Shown: positions 11,470 to 22,959 of the stretch, piece after piece
How positions within the stretch are numbered: the stretch's first letter is position 1
Layout: each line of letters starts with the position of its first letter
Assembly (NCBI RefSeq): GCF_000003855.2
Contig: NW_003101682.1
Span: 1,615,148 to 1,679,147 of the forward strand
Direction of reading: 5' to 3'
DNA: 64,000 nucleotides
DNA from: Blastomyces gilchristii SLH14081
Lineage: Eukaryota > Ascomycota > Eurotiomycetes > Onygenales > Ajellomycetaceae
The notes under the pieces: generated by a model
The model's input: the letters and a program-made list of their open reading frames with translations, nothing else
What the model was told of the DNA's origin: nothing
Database searches by the model: none
Made by a program: the position numbers and the translations under genes

Positions 11470-13700
11470 CTGATATACTGTGATCAGAGATATTAAACTG
11501 TCTGATAATTTCATATTTTATAATCATGAGTTTCTTAATTGTTTCTTCTTGTAATTGTCTCTGATAATAGTGATAAATATCTTGACTTGAGTTGAACTTT
11601 CACTTCATTCTCATCTCTGTCAATGAAATTATCAGAATATCACACATCATCAGTGCAGTAGTTGAATATATACTCTTAATAATTTTTTATAACTCTAGAA
11701 TTGATTTGATGTGTAAATTCATCAGATCATCTTGAAGATAGCAGTCAAATTCAGTTTTATAAGCATGTAGTTTTGCCTGATTTTCAGTTGCAATCAATAT
11801 ATGTAAGTTCTGTTTCAAAGTTAGTATTATAGTTCTATGTAATATAAAGTGTTATCAAAGATTGTTACTTACTAGAGAATTGTATTTCACTGTCTTCACA
11901 TCTTGAATATCTGCTTGTTCAAATCTCTGATAGTTGATATTGTAGTAGTCTCAGACTAATTTAATATATAAGTCTCATTTCTCCTCTATTCAATCTTGAG
12001 AAGTGTAGATATTAACTCAATAGAAGAAATCTAGTAGAGCTGCTATAGCATAGTACTCTGCAAAAGAGTGTTCAGTTTTACTGTAGTAATATGCCAGTTT
12101 ATCTGTTATAGTAATAATAGCCTGCACTATAGCATTATTCCAGACTGAATTTCTTTTTAAGTGATTCAACTGCTTCTCAAGATAAGTAAATAAACTGTTA
12201 TACACTTATCAGACTGACTGCAGCATTAATGTATAAGTGATTGAGACTGTCTGCATTATCTTATATAACTGAAACAGTAAATCAATCATATATTTCAACT
12301 GAGTTCACTTCATATCAGAAAGTTTTAATATCTGAATCTTTTTCTGATCAGAGTGTTGCATTCAATAATCAATCATCTGACACAATTGAAGAGTCTGAAT
12401 AGTCATCTCATATATTGAACTTCATTATATTCTAACATTCTGTATCATATTCAGTGATGTGACTGATTTGTTTATTTATTGAATATCATGAAATCATTAT
12501 TATTATTTAGAGAAGGTACAAATCACATTAGCAATATTTCAAATCTGTGATATTTAAATTATTAATCAATCTATTCAAAATTAATAGTAGTGTTATCAAA
12601 AAGTATTATCAAAAAGCAATATTAAAAAGTGTTGTCAAAAAACATTATCTTTTACAAAGTGAATGCAAAAGTTACTTGAGTAATCACTTTCATCTTATTC
12701 TCATCTCAAGAATCAGTCATCTCATTATTCTTCATCTCAATGTTAAGATTCTTTATCAGTGTTTGTACTACAAGTTGAACCACATGAGTAATTCAGAGAA
12801 TATGACCTTGTTTATCATTTTAGAAATGCAAGGTCAATTTTTGCTTCAAGCTCTTCATCATAGTGTAGTTATTCACAGCATTGTCAGTTGTAATTGTAAG
12901 AAGACTGAGACTAATATCTCAATAGTCATTTTTAATCACAGTCATTAATATCTCTGTTATATAATCCTCAGTATGACTACTGATCAATGATTTAAATTCA
13001 ATTAATGTCTCTTGATAAGTTCAGTTCTCATCAATGTAATAATATATAACTCTTATAAATGCAAGATTATTTATACTAGTTCATGCATTCACTGTAAGAG
13101 ACACTCTTTGATGATTCTTCAACTCTGATTCTAGATGTTGTATATTAACTTTGTAGTGTGTCTTGAGATTGAACTGAAGACAGAATTGATGTAAAATATG
13201 AAGATTTGAATTAAGTATTTGAAGAAGTGTTCAGAATTCAGAGTTTTCAATTAATCAAAGAGAAAGATTCAGAGATATACATATATAAAGTAATTATTCA
13301 CAGAAGTTATCAGATGAGAGTTATAGAATCAGAGTACTGATATATAATCATTTTTATATAATTTTCTACAAATTAGAAAGTTAGTATTATCAAAAATTGT
13401 TATCTGATAGAGTAACTTACCAGCTCAGTAGTAATTTTCTGATTGTTTTTCTTTTATTGTCTGCATTCTGATGACTTCAGATATCAGAAAATTTCTTCAG
13501 AGTCATGATCAGTTTATAATGAATGTTTCTGAATAAAGTTACAGTGATTGTAGCAGAGAGATGACTCTTCAGTAATCTGCAATGCAACCTGTTGATAATT
13601 ATTTCATAGTTCATCTCAATATTTGTGTTGAGTTTTCCATAAATTTTGTGACCTGGAATCAGATATGAAAAATAAAGTGATTATTTATCATAATTGAAAG
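11470..13700 (-). pseudogene. hAT transposase, degenerate
   Basis: Best-preserved parts read leftwards. At 12017-12205 is DKLAYYYSKTEHS followed by AIAALLDFFY, matching the YYSKTD...YAAAxLLHP region of hAT transposases. At about 11655-11790, EFDCYLQDDL...ILE fits the lead-in to the dimerisation domain. At about 11480-11660, MCDILIISLTEMRMKWKFNS and DIYHYYQRQLQEETIKKLM fit the C-terminal hAT dimerisation domain (usually DILxIPxSxxxxERxFS...R). A GTAAGT...CTAAC...ACAG intron seems to separate the first two parts near 11785-11875. The N-terminal DNA-binding part, expected at 12.5-13.7 kb, is too mutated to delimit. Not functional as written. Confidence 0.7.
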
Positions 13701-14154
13701 AGAGCATTCTGTGTTGAATTGTAAACAACATAGACTTTATAATTTACAGTGATTTCTTGAAGAGTTTATGAATCTTCAATAGAATTAAAAGAGGTGAAGA
13801 AAGTAAATTCAGAAGATATGATAATAATTTAAGAAAGATGATAATTTATTTTCAATAACTGATCACTGATGTGTGTAAGAAGAATTAATATAAGAGAAAA
13901 TAATCTTGTTTCTTAGCTTAGTTATAATTTTAGTACTAACTCAGATTGAATATCATCAATGTATAAAAGTAAATAAATAATCTTGATTAATCTCTGTCAT
14001 ATTTCTTGAAATATATTAATATTGTGAAAGACAGTGATATTAAATTGCATTATCAGATGATATCATTAAAAATATATTAATATTATGAATATCAATATTG
14101 AAAAAATGTTGATACTTATACATTATAGTGATTTGTGAATCATGATAGTTAAAT

Positions 14155-14175
14155 ATATATATATATATATATATT
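14155..14175. repeat. (AT)n dinucleotide run
   Basis: About ten uninterrupted TA units in the hAT internal region. Confidence 0.9.
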
Positions 14176-14274
14176 ATTCCTGACTTGATTACAACTTTTA
14201 CAATAATTTTTGAAAACTCAAAATCAATTTTAATTATTAATAATTATGAACTTATAACTAACTAATATAAAAAG

Positions 14275-15060
14275 AAAAAAACTTTTTCTACTTCTTCTCT
14301 TTCTCATTCTTCTTATCATTCTTCATAATTCACTTCTTATTCTTCTTCTCCTTTTTCTTCTTCTCATCTGAGATGATAATCATCTCAAAATCTCTCTTCA
14401 CTATCTTCTCAGAGAAGGGTTTTCACTGCTTCTTCTCAGCCAGGTCAATCTGCATCTCAAAATCCTGCATTTCCTGATCTACTGTCTCAGGTTTCATCTC
14501 AGCAGTAAGCAGATTGACATGCTCAGAGAGTAGAGCTGTCTTCTCAATATTCTGAATTATGAAGTGCATTCAAGACCTGAATAAAACCTCAATTCTCTTC
14601 TCCTCTGTCAGCTTCTGCTAATCAATTAGAGAACAGAAGTGTTATTAAAAATCATTATCTCTCAATAAATAAAAAACTTATCAGTTTTGACTTCTTTATC
14701 TTCTATTTTAACATCTTCTCAATCTTCTTCTATCACTGCTTATTTACAGTAATACTCTTCTTCTCTCTCTCTCTCTTTATCTTGAACTCAAATTATTCTC
14801 AGAACTTCTTCTGATCTCACTGCTGCTGCATGAGACTCTTCACTATCTTCTTCTTTAATCTCTCACAGACAGTATTATCTGCATTATTTCTATACTTAGT
14901 TCAGTTTAAATCTATCAGAAGTGTTACTTAAAATTATTATCATTCTGCTTTCTTATAGAGTCTCTTCAAGGCATTATAACATGTCTTATAATCTGTCTCT
15001 TCTTACTTGAACACCTTCTTCTTCTCTCTCTTCAATCTGTGACAGTGCTCACGCGCCTTG
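14275..15060 (-). pseudogene. second degenerate coding region of the hAT element, Lys/Glu-rich
   Basis: Minus-strand reading gives an exon-like series. A Lys/Arg-rich helical stretch at about 14.93-15.06 kb (REHCHRLKREKKKVFK) is followed by NNADNTVCERLKKKIVKSLM with basic repeats at 14.69-14.90 kb. A longer open part at 14.28-14.62 kb (QKLTEEKRIEVLFRSWMHFI...NLLTAEMKPETVDQEMQDFE) ends in a Lys-rich tail. Candidate introns end in TGATTAG or ACTAAG. Removing Trp-to-stop changes would make it largely open, so it was a real gene once. I do not recognise a family. It could be an accessory transposon protein or a captured host gene. Confidence 0.5.
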
Positions 15061-15154
15061 GTAGTTCACAGAACCGCAGAATATTTGAAGAGAGATGACA
15101 TAATTAATTTCAGTGAGTATTGAAGAGAGATAAAGACAGAAGAGGCAGTCAGAA

Positions 15155-15308
15155 ATGATATAATAATGATAATAATAATGATGATGATGATGATGATGAT
15201 GATGATAATGATAATGATAATAATGATAATAATGATAATAATGATGATGATAGTAATGATGATAATGATGATAATGATGATGATAATAATGATAATGATA
15301 ATGATAAT
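15155..15308. repeat. (GAT/AAT)n trinucleotide microsatellite
   Basis: About 50 units of GAT or AAT in alternating blocks. On the minus strand it reads as a His/Tyr run, which is a by-product of the repeat. Confidence 0.95.
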
Positions 15309-15324
15309 GAAAGAGGAAGTGCAT

Positions 15325-16129
15325 TGAAATATATTACTGACTTATTAAATATAAAGAGACAAAGAAAATATTAACAGCTTTCAGAGCTATATAAAAACAG
15401 CTACAGTGTTATATAATAATATCATCTTCATTCAATGAATGCAGTGTTGATATTCTTTGTATACAGTTATCATATAATCTATATCAGAGATACATGCAGA
15501 AAACAGATCTTTGTTACTAGAGAGAATGATTACAGCAATTCTCTGTTTTCATATTATAAAGATAAGTTATTCTCATTTCTTTCTTCTCTCTTTTCTCTTC
15601 TTCTTCAACTCATCACTAAGTTCAAGCTGATATGAAAACTATTAAAACACTCTTAGAAACTCTCAAATTAAAGAGTATAGACTAATCAAATTTTAAATAC
15701 AGAAGAATCAAATTACATTCAATATTACTAATTATTCATTCTCTCTTAATAAAACTATAGTCATGTCTTCTCTCTCCTCTCTCTAAACAAAACATGACCT
15801 GTGAAAAGTGAGTACCACACCAGGCTATAATGATCAACACAGTCTCAGCATGCAGAGCTGTATATATACAGTGTGTGCTGAACTGAAAGACTGTATGAGT
15901 TGCAAACCAGTATCAGCATTTCAGAGAGAGCTATGCAGCATGAAAAAGTTACAATTCTCAGTCACATGCACAGAGAGTGAATCATCACAGTAAGTGTATA
16001 TGCATTGCATGAAAGTAACACTTTTTAGTAATACTCAGTCTCTGATATCATGAAAATAGAGTCTCTTCATAAGATCTGTTTTTATCAGAAGTCAGAGAAT
16101 CTTATATTTTTCAAGATCATCTTCACATG
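15325..16129. other. hAT internal sequence without an assignable gene
   Basis: AT-rich, except for a slightly GC-richer patch at 15790-15995 that is open for 61 codons on the plus strand with Cys and Ser. No family is recognised and no splice context was found. Confidence 0.5.
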
Positions 16130-16142
16130 CCTTGTCTGTGAA
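16130..16142. repeat. 13-bp target duplication CCTTGTCTGTGAA, 3' side of truncated LINE 1a
   Basis: The same 13 bases recur at 17175-17187, at the other end of the LINE fragment. Confidence 0.85.
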
Positions 16143-17174
16143 TTATTATTATTATTATTCTTCAATTATAGATGTATGCAGTCAGAGACTATGACATCTA
16201 CCTGAGAACTAAAAGTTCTCAGGGTTTTTCCTATATCTGTAAAGTTAACTATTATACATTCATCAATTTCAGATATGCAAAATCAGAAAATTCCAGCTCA
16301 GAATACAAAAACTGTTTACAAATTGCAGTGTTTTAACATCTTCTGATACTTTGAAACCATTTGACAATCCCATGACAAAGGAAAAGAGAACACAGTCTTA
16401 AAGATAGACACATTAAATAGATAGATAGAAAGGAATTGAAAGAAAAAGATAAAGTAAAGAGAGACTGTAACAAAACAAATTATTAAAAGATAGTATATAG
16501 CTGTTTTAACAGACTATATGTGATTGATTTCCTTCTCTTCATGTTCAGATATTTCTGAATTTAGTCATTTTCTTGTAGCTGCTTGAGTTTCTGATAGAAA
16601 GTCTATTAAGTATTTAATTCCTGTCTCAGTTGAGAATAAGAATCTCATATTTAATTGATTTAAATCATACTTCTCTTTCAATCTGGCTCTGAGACTATTG
16701 TATAATGCACAGTGCATTACAATATGCTCAGAATTCTCATTTGTATTGCAGAATGAGCATTCTATTGAGTCAAATCTATCATCAAATCTTTGTATATAAG
16801 ATTTGAAATAGCCATTTCCTAGTGTCAGCTGTATTATAGATGAGAATATTTTCTTTTTACATTTAATTGAACAAGATTTCCACTTGAGTTTTGTTTCAAA
16901 TCTTGAATAATGTATACTCTTCTTTTGTTTCTGCCAGCTTTCATTCCACTTGTCTAAACAAGATTCTTTTATTTTTCTCTTTATAAAAAACCAGGACACA
17001 ATTTTTTGAATAGATTTGCTTAATTCTGCACCCTTTTTTGCAGCTGAATCAGCCAATTCATTGCCATGAATATTCATATGAGCAGGAACTCAGTGCAGAT
17101 GAATTATCAGCTTTGATGTTCTTCTCTTTTGAATTTTCAAAACAGAGTTTAAGATCAGTTCAAGATTCATTTAA
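16143..17174 (-). mobile_element. LINE 1a: 5'-truncated Tad/I-like non-LTR retrotransposon
   Basis: 1,032 bp. Its 3' end is a (TAA)n tail (seen as TTATTATTATT at 16143-16161) and its 5' end breaks off inside the RNase H region. It is flanked by a 13-bp duplication. 5' truncation plus a variable-length duplication is the standard outcome of target-primed reverse transcription. It carries fewer RIP-type changes than its neighbours. Confidence 0.88.
16565..17077 (-). pseudogene. LINE 1a ORF2 C terminus: end of RNase H plus Zn-finger tail
   Basis: 170 codons open. It starts at MNIHGNELADSAAKKGAELS, the last RNase HI block (GNExAD). It continues through a basic linker and a CSFCNTNENSEHIVMHC finger (C-x2-C-x8-H-x4-C), the usual C-terminal finger of I/Tad-type LINEs, and ends at SETQAATRK. 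The reading frame is open upstream to the truncation, so the Met is internal, not a true start. Trp codons survive here (for example KWNESW). Confidence 0.85.
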
Positions 17175-17187
17175 CCTTGTCTGTGAA

Positions 17188-17605
17188 ATTGATGAGAGAA
17201 ATCATTGATTTCAACATTCTGTTCTTGATGTTATTCAAGTGACAGCAGAGTTCACCCTGACCACACTTTTTAAGTGTATATTTTCTAAATATTTACATTT
17301 ATACAGATATATACTGATTATTTGTTAGATAATATTAAGATAATGACTCATCACAGTCATGTTACTCTCACTGTGAGAAATACACAGTTAGTGATAAATA
17401 TTGTGAAGCCTCTATGAAGTAAGTATTTTGAGAATACTGCAGTTCTGTGATCTTAATTTTTTTTATTTTTATTTTTTTTTTTCTTTCTCTTTTTTTTTTT
17501 CATTCTGATTTTTTCTTGTTTTTGTTTTATTTTTTGTTTTTTGTTTTTTTTTTGTATTTTATATTTTTTTTATAATTAAAATTATATGAATTATAATCTG
17601 TGTTC
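17188..17605. other. hAT internal sequence with a T-rich tract
   Basis: Lies between the two LINEs. 17455-17580 is almost pure T with scattered A, C and G. No coding signal. Confidence 0.7.
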
Positions 17606-17619
17606 AGAAAAGTAATGAT
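17606..17619. repeat. 14-bp target duplication AGAAAAGTAATGAT, 3' side of LINE 1b
   Basis: The identical 14-mer stands at 30994-31007, immediately beyond the LINE 5' end. Confidence 0.85.
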
Positions 17620-18039
17620 TATTATTATTATTATTATTATTATTCAATTATAGATGTATGCAGTCAGAGACTATGATATCTACCTGAGAATCTTTAGTTG
17701 TCAGAGTTTTTCCTATATTTATAGAGTCAACTATTATACACTTATCAATTTCAGATATGCAAAATCAGAAAATTCCAGCTCAGAATACAAAAACTGTTTA
17801 CAAATTGCAGTATTTCAACACCTTCTGATACTTTGAAATCATTTGAAAATATCATGACAAAGGAAAAGAGAACATAGTCTTAAAGATAGACACATTAAAT
17901 AGATAGATAGAAAAGAACAGAAAGAAATAAGTACAGTAAAGAGAGACTATAACAAAATAAAATTATTAAAAGATAGTATATAGCTGTTTTAACAGACTAT
18001 ATCTAATCAATTTCCACCTCTTCATATTCAGATACTTCT

Positions 18040-18960
18040 GAATTGAGTCATTTTCTTGTAGCTGCTTGAGTTTCTGATAGAAAGTCTATTAAGTATTTAA
18101 TTCCTGTCTCAGTTGAGAATAAGAACCTCATATTTAATTGATTTAAATCATACTTCTTCTTTAATCTGACTCTGAGACTATTGTATAATGCACAATGTAT
18201 TACAATATACTCAGGATTTTCATTTGTATTGCAGAATTAGCACTCTGTTGAATCAAATCTATCATCAAATCTTTGTATATAGGATTTGAAATAACCATGT
18301 CCTAGTTTTAGCTGAATTATAAATGAGAATATTTTCTTTTTGCATTTAATTGAACAAGATTTTCACTTTGATTTTGTCTCAAATCTTGAATAATGTATAC
18401 TCTTCTTTTCTTTCTGCCAGCTTTTATTTCACTTATTTAAACAAGATTCTTTTATCTTTCTCTTTATAAAAGATCAAAACACTGTTTTTTGAATAGATCT
18501 GCTTAATTCTGAACTCTTTTTTACAGCTGAATCAGCTAATTCATTGTCATGAATATTCATATAAGCAGGAACTCAATGCAGATGAATTATCAGTTTAGAT
18601 GTTCTTCTCTTTTGAATATTCAAAACAGAGTTTAAAATCAGTTCAAGATTCATTTGATCATTATGAATCTGACTATTTCTAAGTCTTTTTAAAGCAGCTT
18701 GACTATCAGAGAATATTCATGTCTCTTGCAAACTATTTCCTCTTTTATAAGATTTTATTTCAATGAGTTTGAAAGCTTTCACTATTACAAATAGTTCAGC
18801 ATCAAAGACTTCAGATTCACAGTCTAAATTTCAGAAATCTGAGATAAAATTAATATTATCTTCAGTATAAGCAATGCCTGCATCTAATCTATTCAAATTC
18901 TCATTTTTTGAGTCATCTGAGTAAATCAGAATAGAGTCTTTTATATTGATTGTAGAGATC
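18040..18960 (-). pseudogene. LINE 1b RNase H and C-terminal finger
   Basis: Reads leftwards DAELFVIVKAFKLIEIKS, IFSDSQAALKRLRNS, then WVPAYMNIHDNELADSA, which are three RNase HI blocks. The C-x2-C-x8-H-x4-C finger matching LINE 1a follows, with one Cys changed. Stops interrupt in several places. Confidence 0.8.
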
Positions 18961-20700
18961 TTCTTCAAATACTGTTCATATTCTCTCTCTTTAGATAGTT
19001 CACTTATTTATAAGTCTATAAGAGATTTCAGCTTTTCTCTTCAGAGAGATATCTTCTCATAATCAATTTTCTCAATATTTAATGAAGAAAATTAATTCTT
19101 AATAAGTGAATATAGTCTATACAGTTGAGAGAGCATTTTCTTTAAAGCATTATTCTTATTTCAATCAAGAAATCTATTTCAATTCAGTTCATTTCCTGAG
19201 TTAACTGATGGAAATGAAGAAGAGACTCTTTCTCTGATTATATGATTTGAGCTCATCTTCATGACTCTCAGAGCATAGTTCATACAGGCCTTTTCAAATC
19301 AAATAGCAGAAGATGAAATTGAAGCTTCAATTTTCATTGTTTTAATAGAAGATGATTTGAATGCTCTGAGAATTCTTCTCAAAGCTCTGTTTTGTAGACT
19401 TTGAAACAGTTCAGTGAAGTTATCTTGATTGTTTCATCGAACTTGAACTTCATAATCAGCTACTGAGGTAATACAGGCTATGTATAACTGTCTCATAGCC
19501 TGAAAAGATAGACCTCTCTCAGTATTTGATAGTCTGATTATACTATTCAGTAGTCTCTCTACCTTGATAATTCTTTGTTGAATATGATATTTAAAATTCA
19601 ACTTGAAGTTTAACCATACTCCTAGTCATTTAACATTCAAACTGAGTTTAATCTCTTTATTCAAAAGAGTTAGACTTAGTTCTTTCTCATTAAACCTGGA
19701 AAAAAAGTGAATTAACTCAGTTTTATTCATATCAAATTAAATTAGATTGATATCTGCTCTAACAAAGATTTTCTTTACTGCTTTCTCAATCACTTCTAAA
19801 TTCTCTTTGATTGTCTTTAAACTGTAGAGTAGACTAATATCATCTATATAACTTGAAGATCTCACTATTTTCATCTCTCTATTCTTGAATAGATATGCAG
19901 TGTATATTGCAAATAAAACAGGTGAGATTGAAGATCCTTGTGATACTTCCATTTTTATCTCAGTTTTATCTTATTTCCTTCCATCAAAGAATAGTTGTAT
20001 AATTCTTTTAGACATGAAACAATTAACTCATTTTATTAGAGAAAGTGATAGTTTTAACATCTTCAAAGTTTGAATCATCTTAGACTTTGAAACATGATCA
20101 AATGCACCTTTTATGTCTATAAAAACTGCAGTTGAGACCAGGCCTTCATGCTTTGCTACTTGAATATCATGAATAACTGAGAGAACAGTGTCAATTGCAG
20201 AACATTGTTTTCTATCTCTCATTTATTCATTAAATAGAAGAGAATCACTAATAGAGCTTATAAAAGATAATCTAGTAGCTATTATCTTTTCTAGAACTTT
20301 TCTCAAACAGTTCAATAAAGATATTACTCTATATGACTTAGAAATTGAAGCTTTTCTATTAGGTTTTGCAAGGATTACTTCAGTAGCTTCTCTCCAGCAT
20401 TCAGAATGATAATCATTTTTTAAGAGATTGAAAAAGAGCTCAAAATATTCATTCTTCAAGTAGAAATATGTGTTTTGAATAATTAAATGATTAATTGAAT
20501 CAGGCTCTGCAGCAGTTTTAATTGAACTTGAGAATATTGCTGACTCTAGTTCATCACATGTAAGCTCAGGCCATTCCCTGTTATTTTCATCAATATATTC
20601 ATGAAATGACATATTCTCCTCTTCTAAATGTGATGAGTTTTGAAAGAGAATTCTTATAAAAGCTGGACATTTTTTCTCAAAAGAGTTTGCTGTATATAAT
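18960..20700 (-). pseudogene. LINE 1b reverse transcriptase
   Basis: Three open pieces survive. At 20223-20612, PNRKASISKSYRVISLLNC is the K-P-YRPISLL block. At 20028-20222, VFIDIKGAFDHVSKSKM is the first Asp block. At 19737-19952, QGSSISPVLFAIY is followed by SYIDDISLLYS, the active-site YxDD box. The downstream thumb region continues to about 18.96 kb. The block order is typical of non-LTR RT. Confidence 0.85.
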
Positions 20701-20759
20701 TCATTCTGAAATTCATATTCTAAGGTTGGAAGCTTTGCTACACTTCTTGTTTTAATATA

Positions 20760-21945
20760 ATTAAAGGATTTAAAAACTTCTTTTTCTTATACTTCTTCAA
20801 GAAATTTGTTTCAGCAATCTGTTTTGACTTTTTTAATATCTGAAAAATATTCATTTTGAATAGCTTTGAACTCTTCATCAGATACTAAGTTATTCTTTCA
20901 ATCTCTCTTAGCAGTGACTAATTGCTTTCTTTTAGAAGTGATATTCTCATTTCATCAAGGTTTGAAATACTCAGAAGACTTTTTCTTTGAAATATTTTCT
21001 TCAATACTTATTAGAAGAATAGATGTAATCAGCTTTACTCTATTCTTAAGCATTTCATTTGAGATATCTTGACTTTTATTTCAATAGAGCTCACTCTGTC
21101 TTTCAGATTTCAGCTGTTTTACTCTTTCTTCAACTGCTTTTCAATCAGCTTTTTCAAAGTTATACTGATTAGAGAGAAGAGGATTTTCACTTCTTTATTT
21201 TTCACTCAGTTCAATATCAAATTGAATAATCTTATGATCTGATCCTGAGGTTTCATTTGAATTGATAAACCAGTTTATAAGTCTTTTTTCAATTAGATTT
21301 TATGACATGAAAGTTAGATCTATAATAGATTTCTATTTCATGTCTTTTCTAAAGAATGTTTGTTGATCAGACTTGTTAACTAAATCTATTGAATGCTTAA
21401 AAGTTTATTCAACCAGTTTATCTACTCTTACTGCTCTTGTGCACTCTGAGTTCCATCAGAAATGATGTGTATTGAAGTCTTCTGCAATTATAGAGTTTTT
21501 TAAGAGAGTTATATTCAAAAATTCTCTATCAATTATTCAGATATTGTTGTTTTCTTTCAATGACTTTTCATTATAAATATTTATAAGTTGAATAGTATCA
21601 AACTCATTCTCTTTATCTATAATATCACCCACTAGAATATCAGAGTCAGATATGATATCAAATCTCAAATTAAATTGATATCTTGACCTTTTTCTCCCAT
21701 AGATCACTACTCTTGATTTTATCTCAGATTTTTCAGAAAGAAAGCAGTAATAGCTTGAATGAGAAATGATGTACTTTTGCTCAGTATCAAAGTTTGATTC
21801 TTGAAGAAGTACAAAGTCAACTTTTTATTCAAATGCAATCTGAAGACAAGAATAAATGCAATTTGAGTTTCTATTCACATTATTTTGAATAAATGTGATT
21901 TTTGAAGAGTTTTTAAACTTTTTTTATTGTTTTTGTTGTATATTC
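20760..21945 (-). pseudogene. LINE 1b AP-like endonuclease (ORF2 N terminus)
   Basis: Starts near 21944 with a short MNIQQK-like leader, then ITFIQNNVNRNS, FVLLQESNFDT (the Q-E block), INIYNEKS, AEDFNTHHFWWNSECTRA (the GDFNxHHxxW catalytic block, Gly changed), IDLTF and SDHKIIQFDI (the SDH box). This order is the exonuclease/endonuclease domain that nicks target DNA in Tad/I/R1 LINEs. Few stops remain. Confidence 0.82.
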
Positions 21946-21954
21946 ATACTAAGA

Positions 21955-22623
21955 GAGAGTAGAGATAGAGTAGAATCTAATCCCTATCATTGAATAGTAG
22001 ATTATAACTATTTTGAAAAGTAGGAATCTCAACTGCTTGCATTATATCTAGTTTATCACCAGAGTCATTTCTTAATTCTCTAATCTTAATAGGAGTTTGA
22101 GAATTCAAATTCTGTTTACACTTAGCTGGAGAATTGAAGTTTGAAGATCTAGATAGTTGAGAATTTCTTCTTTTTGAGCTTGCAGTTGCAGATTTACTAG
22201 CTTGACTTTTCTCTTCAGTTTTAGATTCACTTTGAGCTTCATCTTTTCTTCAGTTCTTGTGAGTTCTTGAAGTAAATACACATTCTTTTGAGCTAGATGC
22301 ATGTTTTTCTTTGCAATTGAAGCACTTAAGTAGAGTATGTTGACATATTTCATCTCTTTTTAAGCATGTTTCACATTTATGCTCACTAGTTTTGTGATCT
22401 CTAGCACAGAATGCGTATTTTGAGTCTCTGAAACAAGAGATTGCAAAGTGTTCATATCTTTGACAGTTTGAACACTGTGTTTGAGCTTTGAGATTCATTC
22501 TTGAGTCTTTGTATTCATGAACTCTTATTTTCAAACCTGCTACTCTTACTTCAGAGATTCTTGATTGTTCAAGTGTCTTTGTATATACTAGAACAGAGGC
22601 ATTTCTTCTACTCTGTCTGAACT
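21955..22623 (-). pseudogene. LINE 1b ORF1, C-terminal half with three zinc knuckles
   Basis: CSNCQRYEHFAISC, CARDHKTSEHKC and CFNCKEKHASSSKEC lie at about 22270-22490. They form a C-x2-C-x4-H-x4-C-type series typical of fungal LINE gag-like ORF1. The frame entered from the right is cut at 22623 by element B. The residues read through the LTR are not part of this protein. Confidence 0.82.
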
Positions 22624-22628
22624 CAATT
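22624..22628. repeat. target duplication CAATT, left side of element B
   Basis: CAATT also follows the element at 28338-28342. Joining across it restores ORF1 continuity. Confidence 0.9.
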
Positions 22629-22959
22629 TGTAAGAGGCCTACGCCGAATAGATCGGTATTATATTGATAGGTCTTATATAACAAAGAGAAAAACATTAAA
22701 GAAGAAAAAGAAAGAGAAAGTGTAGAAATCAGCAATTGAGATGAATATTTATACACATATATGATGATGTAAATGATGGAGCTTTGGGGTGAAAGAATCT
22801 ATACACATTCATAGCGGCTGAGAATCAGCAATTGAGAATGGCCGAGAATCGGGGTGTATGTGTTTGATAGTGAAATGGAAGAATCTATGAAGTGAAGTGA
22901 AAGAATCTATGAAGTGTAATGAAATAGTCTATATAATTGATCAGGTGCAGCCTGTCACA
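22629..22959 (-). repeat. 3' LTR of element B
   Basis: 331 bp, reverse complement of the A LTR with about 22 bp more sequence in the middle. Confidence 0.92.

Noticed and set aside
12547..12948. 133-codon plus-strand ORF
   Set aside because: Lies opposite the degenerate hAT transposase, matches no family, and looks like a shadow frame in AT-rich DNA.
15049..15324. 91-codon minus-strand ORF made of His and Tyr runs
   Set aside because: It is the translation of a GAT/AAT microsatellite; no non-repeat coding context.
22250..22756. 168-codon ORF taken as one protein
   Set aside because: Its first third is read through the element B LTR; only the zinc-knuckle part belongs to LINE ORF1.
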